Assembly (NCBI RefSeq): GCF_025837095.1
Contig: NZ_CP107551.1
Location: forward strand, 3,714,668 to 3,778,667
Length of the DNA: 64,000 nucleotides
Origin: Rhodococcus sp. Z13
GTDB taxonomy: Bacteria > Actinomycetota > Actinomycetes > Mycobacteriales > Mycobacteriaceae
Direction of reading: 5' to 3'
Below are positions 35,455-43,993 of the stretch, piece by piece (the stretch's first letter is position 1; the number at the start of each line of letters is the position of its first letter). The position numbers and the translations under genes are program-made. The notes beneath the pieces are model-generated. The model saw nothing but the letters and a program-made list of their open reading frames with translations. It made no database searches and was not told the origin of the DNA.

Positions 35455-37040
35455 CACTCCCCCGAGAGCCAGACGTTGCTCAGGTCGTACCAGTTGGTGG
35501 ACGCGAAGGTGAATCCTTCGACGTTCGAACCCGTGGCGTAGTACCGGTTCAGGTTCACGGCCGGGATCACGAGAGCCCTTGTGCGCAACTGTTCCTCGGC
35601 GGCCTGCCACAGCGCGATGCGCTGGTCGGCGTCGTCGGTGTAGAGCGCGGTTTCGATCGCCTGGGTGACCTCGGGGTACTGCTCGGGATTCAGGCCACGG
35701 TTCTTGAGGCCGTTGTACCCGTTGTGGAGCCATTCGGCGTTCGTCTCACCGAACTCGTCGATGTTCAGGCCGTCGCCGGGCTGCGGGTTGTACACGCGGG
35801 CGGAGTAGTTGACGCGGTCGAGGCTGACCACCTCGGTCTCCACACCGATCTGCTTGAGGTGCGCCTGCAGCCACTGGCCGACGTTCTCGTTGGCCACGTC
35901 GACCACGAGATTGAAGCGCAGCTCGCCCGGCTCGTAGCCGGCTTCGGCGAGCAGCTGCCGCGCCCGCTCCGGGTCGTATGCGAAGTCGACGACGTCGTCG
36001 CGGTAGGCCTCGTTGCCCGGCGGCAGGAAGGAGTACTGCGGCGTGGCGTACCCGTTGTAGACCTCGTCGGCGAGCGCCTGCCGGTCCAGGCCGTGGATGA
36101 GGGCCTCCCGGACGCGGTCGTCGTCGAAGACGGGATTGCGCCGGTTGAAGGAGAAGTAGATCAGCTCCGCCCCGGTGCCCTCGGGCACCTCGAGTCCGGC
36201 GTTCTCGAGCGTCTCGACGTCGTCGGGTTGCACGTAGCTGATCAGGTCGACCTCGCCGTTGAGCAGGGAGGCGACGCGGGTCTGGTTGTTGGGGATGACG
36301 CGGAAGGTGAGCGTATCCAGGTGCGGCTGCTCGCCCCAGTAGTTCTCGTTGCGTTCGAGTTCGATCCGGTCGCCGATCGCCCGTGAGACGAAGCGGTACG
36401 GGCCGGTGCCCTCCGGGTGCTCGGCGAAGCCGTCGTTTCCGTAGGTCTCCCACACCGCCGGGTTACCGATGGGCAGGGTGTACATCGACTGTGCGAGGAT
36501 CCGGGGGAATCCCAGGAAGGGACGGGCGAATTCGAAGGTGTACGTGTACTCGCCGGTGGGAGCGGCATTGGTGAGGTTGCCGAACCACACCTTCACCCGA
36601 CCGGCGCTCTCCTCGTCGAAGAACTCGTACGACCGGTCCCACACGCGGCGGACGTTCTTGTGCAGCGCCTCCGCGTCGAAGGGGGTGCCGTCGTGGAAGG
36701 TGACGCCCTCACGTAGCTGGAAGGTCCAGGTCCGTCCATCCTCGCTGTGCTCCCAGCCGGTGGCCAGCACGGGGACGAGTTCGGGGGTGCCCTCGGTGGT
36801 CGTCAGGTCCTCCCCGACGAGCGGCTCGAAGATGTTGCGGGAGACGCGGTAGGTCTCCCAGAACACCTGCCGGTGCGGGTCCAGTCCCCGCGGTTCGAGG
36901 TACAGACCGGTAACGAAATCACCGCCGTCGACGGGATCCGATCCCGCGTCGGCGCTCGCTCCACCGGACCCGCACCCCCCGAGGAGCAATACAGCCGCCA
37001 ATCCTGCCGACGCGACCGCGAGACGGTTCCTTTTCCGCAC
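35454..37040 (-). CDS. Extracellular solute-binding lipoprotein, family 5
   Basis: A 528-residue lipoprotein with lipobox LLLGGC near residue 23. The DppA/OppA-type features are GLYLEPRGLDPHRQ, 'WTFQLREGVTFHDGTPFDAE', 'GTGPYRFVSRAIGDRIELER', NYWGEQPHLDTLTFRVI and 'VREALIHGLDRQALADEVYN'. It captures the ligand for the importer encoded by the next three genes. First gene of the minus-strand operon; the GTG start has only a weak ribosome binding site. The ligand is unknown; the downstream monooxygenases suggest an organosulfur or N-substituted compound rather than a peptide. Confidence 0.93.
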   Translation of the reverse strand: MRKRNRLAVASAGLAAVLLLGGCGSGGASADAGSDPVDGGDFVTGLYLEPRGLDPHRQVFWETYRVSRNIFEPLVGEDLTTTEGTPELVPVLATGWEHSEDGRTWTFQLREGVTFHDGTPFDAEALHKNVRRVWDRSYEFFDEESAGRVKVWFGNLTNAAPTGEYTYTFEFARPFLGFPRILAQSMYTLPIGNPAVWETYGNDGFAEHPEGTGPYRFVSRAIGDRIELERNENYWGEQPHLDTLTFRVIPNNQTRVASLLNGEVDLISYVQPDDVETLENAGLEVPEGTGAELIYFSFNRRNPVFDDDRVREALIHGLDRQALADEVYNGYATPQYSFLPPGNEAYRDDVVDFAYDPERARQLLAEAGYEPGELRFNLVVDVANENVGQWLQAHLKQIGVETEVVSLDRVNYSARVYNPQPGDGLNIDEFGETNAEWLHNGYNGLKNRGLNPEQYPEVTQAIETALYTDDADQRIALWQAAEEQLRTRALVIPAVNLNRYYATGSNVEGFTFASTNWYDLSNVWLSGE

Positions 37041-37118
37041 TTATCCACACTTTCGTTCGAAACACACAGATGTCCGGTGGTTGAACTTAGCGGCGCCCGG
37101 TGCGGCGAGCATCCTATG

Positions 37119-37133
37119 GAATCACCGTGATTC
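37119..37133. promoter_or_regulatory. Perfect inverted repeat GAATCAC-C-GTGATTC
   Basis: Seven-base arms around one central base, located 79 bp upstream of the minus-strand start and in the shared intergenic region. A candidate operator for a dimeric regulator controlling one or both operons. The regulator is not encoded nearby. Confidence 0.55.
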
Positions 37134-37269
37134 GAAGTCTTCACGGCTTGTTCCGGACGTATTCCTGCCGGAATTAAAAATCACTGCAGCGCACAATTGT
37201 TGCCGCTCACTCCTCCCGGAGGCTACCTTCCGACGAGACTTCCGAGGACGCTCACCCTCGTGCCGCGAA

Positions 37270-37338
37270 GCAGGCGCATCCGTCCCGGAGGACCGGGATA
37301 CATCACCTCGGCAGGCGCATCGGCACCGGTGCGCCTGC
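37270..37338 (+). promoter_or_regulatory. Leader with repeated arm and terminator-like hairpin
   Basis: GCAGGCGCA occurs at 37270-37278 and 37311-37319; only one copy at a time can pair with TGCGCCTGC at 37330-37338. The nearer pairing gives a compact hairpin (10-nt loop) followed by CTTTCGT, terminator-like, 24 bp before the ATG at 37362. A separate small hairpin, TCCCGG-AGGA-CCGGGA, is at 37283-37298. The mutually exclusive pairings suggest attenuation or start-site masking. No known riboswitch core was recognised. Confidence 0.4.
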
Positions 37339-37361
37339 CTTTCGTACGACAGGAACCCGAT

Positions 37362-38621
37362 ATGTCCGCGCTCCCCACAGGTCGCTCCGCATCCGGTGTC
37401 GATATCCGGGTACTGACCGAGGAACGGGAACTGGCCGAGGCCTTCGACCTGTTCCGCACCGCCATGGTCGGGCTGCCCTGGTCGGCTCCGCTGCCGGCGG
37501 GTGCCGCCGGGAAGGTCTTCGAGGCCGGCCGAACCCTCGGCGCCTTCACAGACGGGAAACTCGTGGGGACCGTCGACTCGACGAGCGGTGCCCTCACCCT
37601 GCCCGGGGGACGCACCGTCCCCCACGCCGCGGTGACCCACGTCGGGGTCCTTCCCACCCATACCCGCAGGGGCATCGTCTCCCGTCTGGTGCGCCGTCAG
37701 CTCACCGACGCCCGCGACGCGGGGAAGGTCGTTGCGACGCTACGGGCCTCGGAGGCAACCATCTACGGGCGCTTCGGGTACGGGATCGCGAGCCGGGTGA
37801 GCTCGGTCACGGTCGACACGCGCCGCGGCGGGTTCCGCCCCGAGGTGCCGGCAGGAGATCCGGTCCGCCTCCTCTCCCCGGAACGGATGTGGGACGTCCT
37901 GCCGGCCGTGCACGCGCGTGTCCCGAACGTCCGCCCCGGCTTCATCACCCGCTCGTCGCAGTGGTGGGCGGCGCAGGAGTTGCGCTTCGACCCGGCCCGG
38001 GGTCCGGCCTACACCGCGGTGGCCGGGCAGGAGGGCGCCCAGACCGGTTTCGTCCGGTACCACCCGATCGGCACCAAGACCTGGTTCGGCAGCCACGAAC
38101 GCAGCATCGTCGTCGACGACCTGTTCGCGCCGTCCAGCGGAGCGTTCGTCGGGCTGATCCGGTTCCTGTGGGACCTCGACCTCGTCGACCGGATCGTCGT
38201 CCCCGGCCTGCCCGTCGACAGCTCGTTGCCGTGGCTGTTGACCGACCAGCGCGCGGTGGCCACCACCGGGATCCGGGACGAGACGTGGTTGCGGATCCTC
38301 GACGTCGAAGCCGCCCTCCGGGCGCGCACCTACGGGAGCGGCGAATCCCTCGTCCTCGCCGTCCACGACCCCCTGTTGCCCGAGAACACCGGCACCTACC
38401 GCATCGATGACGGGCGCCTCGAGTCCGTGACGCCCGGCATCTCCTCCGATTCCGACCTCGAGGTCGACGTCGCGACACTGGGCAGCGCGCTGCTCGGCAG
38501 CGTGCGCTGGCACCAGCTCGCCGATTCCGGCGCGGTGCGCACCGGCTCCGGCGACGCGATCGCCCGCGCCGACCGGCTCTTCGCCACCGACCTGGCGGCC
38601 TTCGCCGGCACGAACTTCTGA
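37362..38621 (+). CDS. Eis-like GNAT N-acetyltransferase
   Basis: A 419-residue protein with the three-part layout of Eis: an N-terminal GNAT domain ('THVGVLPTHTRRGIVSRLVR', which contains the acetyl-CoA-binding V-x-P-x-x-R-R/Q-x-G-x motif), a second degenerate GNAT-like domain, and a C-terminal SCP2-like domain. ASEATIYGRFGYGIASR contains the conserved Tyr of the family active site, and the protein ends in Phe, as Eis does, whose C-terminal carboxylate acts in catalysis. Eis proteins acetylate multiple amines of aminoglycosides or of peptides and proteins. Its place before an importer operon suggests acetylation of an imported amine. The ATG at 37362 is preferred over the longer in-frame GTG option at 37260. 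Confidence 0.88.
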   Translation: MSALPTGRSASGVDIRVLTEERELAEAFDLFRTAMVGLPWSAPLPAGAAGKVFEAGRTLGAFTDGKLVGTVDSTSGALTLPGGRTVPHAAVTHVGVLPTHTRRGIVSRLVRRQLTDARDAGKVVATLRASEATIYGRFGYGIASRVSSVTVDTRRGGFRPEVPAGDPVRLLSPERMWDVLPAVHARVPNVRPGFITRSSQWWAAQELRFDPARGPAYTAVAGQEGAQTGFVRYHPIGTKTWFGSHERSIVVDDLFAPSSGAFVGLIRFLWDLDLVDRIVVPGLPVDSSLPWLLTDQRAVATTGIRDETWLRILDVEAALRARTYGSGESLVLAVHDPLLPENTGTYRIDDGRLESVTPGISSDSDLEVDVATLGSALLGSVRWHQLADSGAVRTGSGDAIARADRLFATDLAAFAGTNF

Positions 38622-38652
38622 TCCCCTTCCCCCACCCCCCGAAGGATCATCT

Positions 38653-40455
38653 GTGAACACACATCGACGACCCGCCTCCCGCGCCCTGCGGAACATCGGT
38701 ATCGCCGCCACCGCCCTGACGGCTCTGCTCGTCTCGGCCTGCACCGGAAGCGCTCCGGCCACCCGCTCCGGCGACGACGGTGACATCGTCGCCGGCGGCA
38801 CCTTGTGGGTCGCCTCTCTCGCATCGGACATGGACTCGCTCGACCCGCTCACCGGCTACGACACCAACGCGTGGGCCGTGCAGCGGGCGATCACCCGGCA
38901 GCTCGTCACCTTCCCCGGTTCCACCGGGGAACTGAAGGACGACACCGAGATCGTGCCCGACCTCGCAGAGTCGTGGGATGTCAGTGAGGACGGCCGCACC
39001 TACACCTTCCATCTGCGGGACGGCATCACGTACTCGGGCTCGTCGAACCGCGAGATCGTCGCCGGCGATTTCGTCTACGCCGTCAAACGGTTCTGCGATC
39101 CGAACAAGCAGGTCGCGGCGATCAACTACTTCCACCTGTCCTTCGAGGGCTTCACGGAGTTCTGCGACGAGTTCGCGACCGTCCCCACGGGTGACCTCGC
39201 GGCGTCGAAGCAGTTCATCGACACGCACGAGATCTCGGGTGTGCAGGCCGTCGACGACAAGACCCTCGTCATCACGGCACCGACGAAGTCGTACGACTTC
39301 CTCGACATCCTCACTATGAACTTCGTGACGCCGCTGCCCCCGGAGGTCGCCTCGCAGTACTTCGGCGACTCGCTCGAGTTCCGGAAGAACTTCCCGTCGT
39401 CCGGTCCGTACCGGATCGACGCCTACCAACCGGGCCAGCAGCTGGTGCTGAAGAAGGTCGAGGGCTACAACCACGACGCGGACCCCGCCCGCGCCGCGTA
39501 CGTCGACGAGATCGTCGTCGACTTCACTACCAACAGCGAGGACAGCGTCGTCCAGAAAGTTCGTTCCGGAGAGGCCGACCTGACCCTGTACATGGACGTT
39601 CCGCCCCGGGCCGTGCTGAACCAGTACGCCTCGGCGAACGACCCGAACCTGCACACCTCCGACAGCGGCGCGGCGAACTTCATCGTCATCAATGCCAAGC
39701 CGGAGGCGACCTTCCCCGGCGCGACCGCCCTGCGCGACCTGCGCGTGCGGCAGGCGCTCGCCTATGCGGTGAACAAAGCGAATCTCGTTCAGGGACAGGG
39801 TGGCCCGGTTGCCGCGAAGCAGAACGGACAGATCGTCACATCCACCCTGCTCGGTCACGAGCCGTTCGATCCCTACGCCACGCCCGACAGCAAGGGAGAT
39901 CCTGACAAGGCCCGGCAGCTGCTCGCCGAGGCCGGTTACCCCGACGGCCTGACCCTCGACGCGGTCTACAAGTCCACTGCCCAGTTCGAGTCCATCGCCG
40001 TCACCCTGAAGGAGGATCTCGCGGCTGCGGGAATCACGTTGAATCTCATTGCCCTGCCCGGTACCGAGTACACCTCCTACCTCCAGGACCCCACCTCCCG
40101 GTACGACGTCGCCCTGAGCGGTTCGTTCACGCCCGACTGGCAGGGACGCTCGACCCGCATGCTGCTGGGCGGCTGGCTGAACTCGGAGGCTGCCCCGTGC
40201 GGCAAGGGCAACGTCAACGGCATCTGCTACAGCAACGATCGTCTCAATGAGCTTGCACGTCAGGCGTTCCCGTCGGACGATCCGGCACCGATCTGGGCGG
40301 AGGCCGATCGGGTCGTGTCCACTGATCTTCCGTGGATCCCGCTGTTCGAGAAGCGCAAGAACCTCATCTCGTCCGACCGGGTGACCAACTGGACGTGGGC
40401 ATCGCTGCCTGCGCAGGCCGACTACACCAACATCGCTCTGCGTCCGGGGTCCTGA
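38653..40455 (+). CDS. Extracellular solute-binding lipoprotein, family 5 (second importer)
   Basis: A 600-residue lipoprotein with lipobox LLVSAC near residue 30. Family-5 features: 'ADLAESWDVSEDGRTYTFHL'-like core (PDLAESWDVSEDGRTYTFHL), RDGITYSGSSNREIVAGDFV, 'FPSSGPYRIDAYQPGQQLVL', 'LRDLRVRQALAYAVNKANLV' and 'DPDKARQLLAEAGYPDGLTL'. It is longer than, and only distantly related to, the binding protein of 35454, so the two importers probably have different ligands. The start follows the Eis-like gene by 31 bp and the end is 1 bp before the ATPase gene. Confidence 0.93.
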   Translation: MNTHRRPASRALRNIGIAATALTALLVSACTGSAPATRSGDDGDIVAGGTLWVASLASDMDSLDPLTGYDTNAWAVQRAITRQLVTFPGSTGELKDDTEIVPDLAESWDVSEDGRTYTFHLRDGITYSGSSNREIVAGDFVYAVKRFCDPNKQVAAINYFHLSFEGFTEFCDEFATVPTGDLAASKQFIDTHEISGVQAVDDKTLVITAPTKSYDFLDILTMNFVTPLPPEVASQYFGDSLEFRKNFPSSGPYRIDAYQPGQQLVLKKVEGYNHDADPARAAYVDEIVVDFTTNSEDSVVQKVRSGEADLTLYMDVPPRAVLNQYASANDPNLHTSDSGAANFIVINAKPEATFPGATALRDLRVRQALAYAVNKANLVQGQGGPVAAKQNGQIVTSTLLGHEPFDPYATPDSKGDPDKARQLLAEAGYPDGLTLDAVYKSTAQFESIAVTLKEDLAAAGITLNLIALPGTEYTSYLQDPTSRYDVALSGSFTPDWQGRSTRMLLGGWLNSEAAPCGKGNVNGICYSNDRLNELARQAFPSDDPAPIWAEADRVVSTDLPWIPLFEKRKNLISSDRVTNWTWASLPAQADYTNIALRPGS

Positions 40456-40456
40456 G

Positions 40457-42052
40457 ATGCCGCTGCTGCAGGTCGAGAATCTCGGCGTCTCGTTCCGGTC
40501 GACGCCGGTGGTACACGACGTGTCGTTCACCGTCGACAAGGCCCGCACCCTCGGCATCGTGGGTGAGTCCGGGTCCGGCAAGAGCATGTCGCTGCTCGCC
40601 GCGACGGGACTGCTCGGGCCCGGTGCCGTCGTGAACGGGCGCACCCTGTTCGACGGCACCGACCTGGTGACCGCGTCGCCGCGGCACCTCCGGTCGATCC
40701 GCGGTCGCGACATCGGATTCGTGTTCCAGGATCCGTCGAGCAACCTGCACCCCCTCGTGCCGATCGGCCGGCAGATCGGCGAGGCGCTCACGGCGCATCA
40801 CCGACTGGATCGGAAGACGGTGCGACGCCGGGTGATCGAGCTGCTCGACGAGGTGGGCATTCCCCGGGCGCAGGAGCGGCTGGACGACCATCCCGTCCAC
40901 TTCTCCGGGGGCATGCGCCAGCGGGTGATGATCGCGATCGCGCTCGCCAACAATCCGCAACTCGTCATCGCGGACGAACCGACCACGGCGCTGGACGCGA
41001 CGGTGCAGGCGTCGATCCTCGCCCTGCTGCGCCGATTGCAGCAGGACCACGGCATGGCTCTCGTCCTCGTCAGTCACGATCTCGCGGTGGTGTCGGAACT
41101 CGCCGACGACGTGGTGGTCATGCGCAGTGGTCGCGTCGTCGAGTCCGGTCCGGTCGATCGGGTGTACAACGCGCCCACCCATTCGTACACGGTGGAACTG
41201 CTCGAGCCGCTCGCGCAACCCGTCGCCGCGCCGGCCGGCCCGCGGCCGGAGCGACCGGAGCTGGTGCGGATCGAGAACCTGACGAAGGGATTCCGCATCT
41301 CCCGCAAGGAGCACCGCCCGGTCCTGTGGGACATCGACCTGCGGATCGGTGAGGGCGAGATCGTAGGACTGGTCGGCGAATCCGGTTCGGGGAAATCAAC
41401 ACTGAGCCGTATCGTGACCGGTCTCGACGTCGCGGACACAGGTACGGTGAGTTTCCGCGGCACCTCCTACGTCGCATCCGGCAAGCGCCGGCCGGTGGTG
41501 GATCCACAGGTGCGGCGCTCGATCCAGATGGTCTTCCAGGATCCCTACGGCAGCCTGAACCCGCGCCGGAAGATCGCGCAGATCCTGGCGGCACCTTTCG
41601 AACTGAGCACGGACCTGCCGGGTCCGCAGATCCGGCGGCGGGTCGGAGAACTGCTCGAGTCGGTCGGGCTCCCCGGTGATTTCGCCGACCGCTATCCCGT
41701 GCAACTGTCCGGCGGGCAGCGTCAGCGTGTCGCCATCGCCCGTGCGCTCGCGCTCGATCCGGCTCTCGTCGTCGCCGATGAACCGGTGTCGGCACTGGAC
41801 AAGACCACCGCCCGGCAGATCGTGGAACTGCTGCGCAGCCTGCGCGACGAGCGGGGGACGTCCCTGCTGTTCGTCTCGCACGATCTCGGAGTGGTGTCCG
41901 CGCTGTGCGACCGCGTCGCGGTCCTGCACGATGGGGTGATCGTCGAGCAGGGCTACACCGACGAGGTGTTCGCCGACCCGGCCCACGACTACACCCGGAC
42001 CCTGCTCGGCGCGGTGCCGGGAAGCACCCGGAAGGAGACCGTCGATGCCTGA
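40457..42052 (+). CDS. Dipeptide/oligopeptide-type ABC transporter, fused double ATPase (second importer)
   Basis: A 531-residue protein with two ATPase domains. Domain 1: IVGESGSGKSMSLLAATGLL, GFVFQDPSSNLHPLVPIG, FSGGMRQRVMIAIALA, VIADEPTTALD and LVSHDLAVVSEL. Domain 2: [67 protein letters not shown] and FVSHDLGVVSAL. It energises the permeases encoded next. It overlaps the downstream permease gene by 8 bp. It is clearly separate in sequence from the fusion ATPase at 31860. Confidence 0.96.
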   Translation: MPLLQVENLGVSFRSTPVVHDVSFTVDKARTLGIVGESGSGKSMSLLAATGLLGPGAVVNGRTLFDGTDLVTASPRHLRSIRGRDIGFVFQDPSSNLHPLVPIGRQIGEALTAHHRLDRKTVRRRVIELLDEVGIPRAQERLDDHPVHFSGGMRQRVMIAIALANNPQLVIADEPTTALDATVQASILALLRRLQQDHGMALVLVSHDLAVVSELADDVVVMRSGRVVESGPVDRVYNAPTHSYTVELLEPLAQPVAAPAGPRPERPELVRIENLTKGFRISRKEHRPVLWDIDLRIGEGEIVGLVGESGSGKSTLSRIVTGLDVADTGTVSFRGTSYVASGKRRPVVDPQVRRSIQMVFQDPYGSLNPRRKIAQILAAPFELSTDLPGPQIRRRVGELLESVGLPGDFADRYPVQLSGGQRQRVAIARALALDPALVVADEPVSALDKTTARQIVELLRSLRDERGTSLLFVSHDLGVVSALCDRVAVLHDGVIVEQGYTDEVFADPAHDYTRTLLGAVPGSTRKETVDA

Positions 42053-42992
42053 CCTGTGGACCGAACCCGCCGGCGTCGACACCCTCACCGACACACCGCC
42101 GCGGAACGGGCGTCGGCTGTTCGCTGCCCTGGTGGAGGACCGTTCGGCGCGCCTCGGGCTGGGGACGATCGTGCTGGTGGTCCTCGCCACGCTCGCCGCC
42201 CCGCTCGTGGCGGCCCTCGTCGGGCACGGCGCCACCGAGCAGTTCCGCGAGACCGCGCTCGACGCCTCGGGTATCCCGATCGGCCCGTCCTCAGGCTTCT
42301 GGCTCGGTGCCGACGGGGAGGGCCGGGACGTCCTGGTGCGCACCCTCTACGGCACGCAGATCTCCCTACTCGTCGGGATTCCCGCGACGACGCTGGCGAT
42401 GGTGATCGGCACGATCATCGGGGTGGCGTCGGGCCTGGCCGGCGGCATCTTCGACCGCGTGACCGGCCAGGTGATCGACATGGTGCTGTCGTTCCCTTTC
42501 GTGGTGACGGCGCTGAGCCTGCTCGCGCTCAACCGCGGTGCCGACGGCCGGCCCGTGGTGAGCCCGATCGTGGTCGTGGTGGTGATCATCGCCGCGTTCA
42601 CGTGGACCTACTTCGCGCGCCTGAGCCGGGGGCTGACGGTGACTCTGCGATCCTGCCCGTTCGTCGACGCGGCGGTGACCCTCGGCGCGGGACGCCGATG
42701 GATCCTGTTCCGGGAGGTTCTACCGAACGTCCTCCCGGTGATCGTCGTGTACTGGGCCGTGCAGCTTCCCGCGAGCATCGTGGCGGAGGCGACCCTGTCG
42801 TTCCTCGGCGTCGGCATCCAGGCTCCCACACCGAGTCTCGGCAACATGATCGCCGACGCCCAGCGCACGTCGCTCTATCAGGTGCAGCCGTGGTATCTGC
42901 TCGGTCCGGCCATCGCTCTGTTCGTCATCGTGCTCGGCTTCAACGCGTTCAGCAGCGGGCTGCGCAACGTCCTCGATCCGAAGGGACGGTGA
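42045..42992 (+). CDS. Dipeptide-type ABC transporter permease (DppC-like, second importer)
   Basis: A 315-residue permease with DppC features: 'WLGADGEGRDVLVRTLYGTQ', an EAA loop 'FVDAAVTLGAGRRWILFREV' with 'LPNVLPVIVVYWAVQLPASI', and LSFLGVGIQAPTPSLGNMI. The last residues LRNVLDPKGR are typical. The gene overlaps its ATPase gene and ends 5 bp before the DppB-like start. The DppC gene precedes the DppB gene, the reverse of the usual order. Confidence 0.95.
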   Translation: MPDLWTEPAGVDTLTDTPPRNGRRLFAALVEDRSARLGLGTIVLVVLATLAAPLVAALVGHGATEQFRETALDASGIPIGPSSGFWLGADGEGRDVLVRTLYGTQISLLVGIPATTLAMVIGTIIGVASGLAGGIFDRVTGQVIDMVLSFPFVVTALSLLALNRGADGRPVVSPIVVVVVIIAAFTWTYFARLSRGLTVTLRSCPFVDAAVTLGAGRRWILFREVLPNVLPVIVVYWAVQLPASIVAEATLSFLGVGIQAPTPSLGNMIADAQRTSLYQVQPWYLLGPAIALFVIVLGFNAFSSGLRNVLDPKGR

Positions 42993-42997
42993 TCTCG

Positions 42998-43987
42998 ATG
43001 CTCCGGCACGTCACACATCTCATCACCCGTTCGGTGACCACCCTCGTGCTCGTCCTGCTGGCAGCCTTCGTCCTGACCCGCATCGCCTATCGCGATCCGG
43101 CCACGATGCTCGCGCCACGCAACGCGAGTCAGGAGGGGATCGAGGCGGTGGCCCGCGCGCTGCGCCTCGACGATCCCTGGTATCTGCAGCTGAAGCACTA
43201 CCTGTTCCGGGGGCCCGACATCCAGGGCGCCCCCATGGGACTGATGAACTGGCCGCCGGCGCTCGGCTATTCGTTCCGGCAGAACACCCCGGTGACGGAA
43301 TTGATCCTGTCCAAGGTGCCGGTCACCGCGTCGCTGGCGCTGGGAGCGCTGGTGATCTGGATGACGCTCTCGCTCGTGCTCGGGGTGGAAACCGCGCGCC
43401 GGGAGGGTTCCGCGGTCGATCACGGGTTGTCGGGCCTGGCGTACGTCGCGTTGTCGTTGCCGACCTTCCTCACCGGCATGCTGCTGTCGTACTTCCTGTT
43501 CTTCACGTTGTCCACGCACGGGCTCTACCTCTTCCCCAGCAGCGGATACGTCCCGCTGTCGGAGAACCCCTTCGAGTGGGCCCGGCACCTGTTGCTGCCG
43601 TGGCTGACCCTGGCGATCGCCGAGATCGGCATCTTCCAGCGGGTGGTGCGCGGGTCGATGCTCGAGGTGCTCGGCACCGACTACATCCGGACGGCGCGGG
43701 CGAAGGGACTGTCGGAGCGGGTCGTCCACTACCGGCACGCACTGAAGGCGGCGCTGAACCCCGTCATCACCCTCGGCGGGCTCGAACTCGCCGTGATCAT
43801 GGGCGGGGCGATCGTGACGGAGACGATCTTCGGCCTCGACGGGGTGGGGCGACTGGCGGTGAACGCCGCCCTCGAAGGGGACTTCCCCGTCGTGATCGGG
43901 ACCACCGTGTTCGCTGCGGCGGTCTTCGTGGCGTGTTCGTTCGCCGTCGACCTGATCACGCGGTGGCGCGAGCCGGCGCGCATCTGA
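42998..43987 (+). CDS. Dipeptide-type ABC transporter permease (DppB-like, second importer)
   Basis: A 329-residue permease with DppB features: 'DPATMLAPRNASQEGIEAVA', 'LRLDDPWYLQLKHYLFRG' (corresponding to LGLDxPxxxQYxxW), the loop 'YIRTARAKGLSERVVHYRHA', and 'TETIFGLDGVGRLAVNAALE'. The ATG at 42998 is chosen; GTG at 42989 overlapping the upstream stop would add three residues. AAGGGA at 42981-42986 serves either start. It closes the importer operon, with the convergent CDF gene ending 6 bp further on. Confidence 0.95.
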   Translation: MLRHVTHLITRSVTTLVLVLLAAFVLTRIAYRDPATMLAPRNASQEGIEAVARALRLDDPWYLQLKHYLFRGPDIQGAPMGLMNWPPALGYSFRQNTPVTELILSKVPVTASLALGALVIWMTLSLVLGVETARREGSAVDHGLSGLAYVALSLPTFLTGMLLSYFLFFTLSTHGLYLFPSSGYVPLSENPFEWARHLLLPWLTLAIAEIGIFQRVVRGSMLEVLGTDYIRTARAKGLSERVVHYRHALKAALNPVITLGGLELAVIMGGAIVTETIFGLDGVGRLAVNAALEGDFPVVIGTTVFAAAVFVACSFAVDLITRWREPARI

Positions 43988-43993
43988 CCGGCG

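Larger units (their letters stand above)
37041..37361. other. Divergent control region of the two importer operons
   Basis: This 321-bp gap separates the minus-strand binding-protein/monooxygenase operon from the plus-strand Eis-like/importer genes. Its left half is A+T-richer than the neighbourhood (for example GGAATTAAAAATCAC near 37171), fitting promoter function. It contains the inverted repeat at 37119-37133 and the leader hairpins at 37270-37338, given separately. No convincing complete gene is seen; a short Cys-Cys-containing frame from 37081 has no ribosome binding site. Confidence 0.6.

Noticed and set aside
37200-37361. Known riboswitch (SAM, cobalamin or similar) in the leader
   Set aside because: No recognisable conserved core; only simple hairpins and a repeated arm are visible.
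37081-37416. Short frame with Cys-Cys codons upstream of the Eis-like gene, possible cysteine leader peptide
   Set aside because: No ribosome binding site, it runs past the Eis-like start in another phase, and the Cys residues are not arranged like known leader peptides. It is left as a hypothesis under the leader region.
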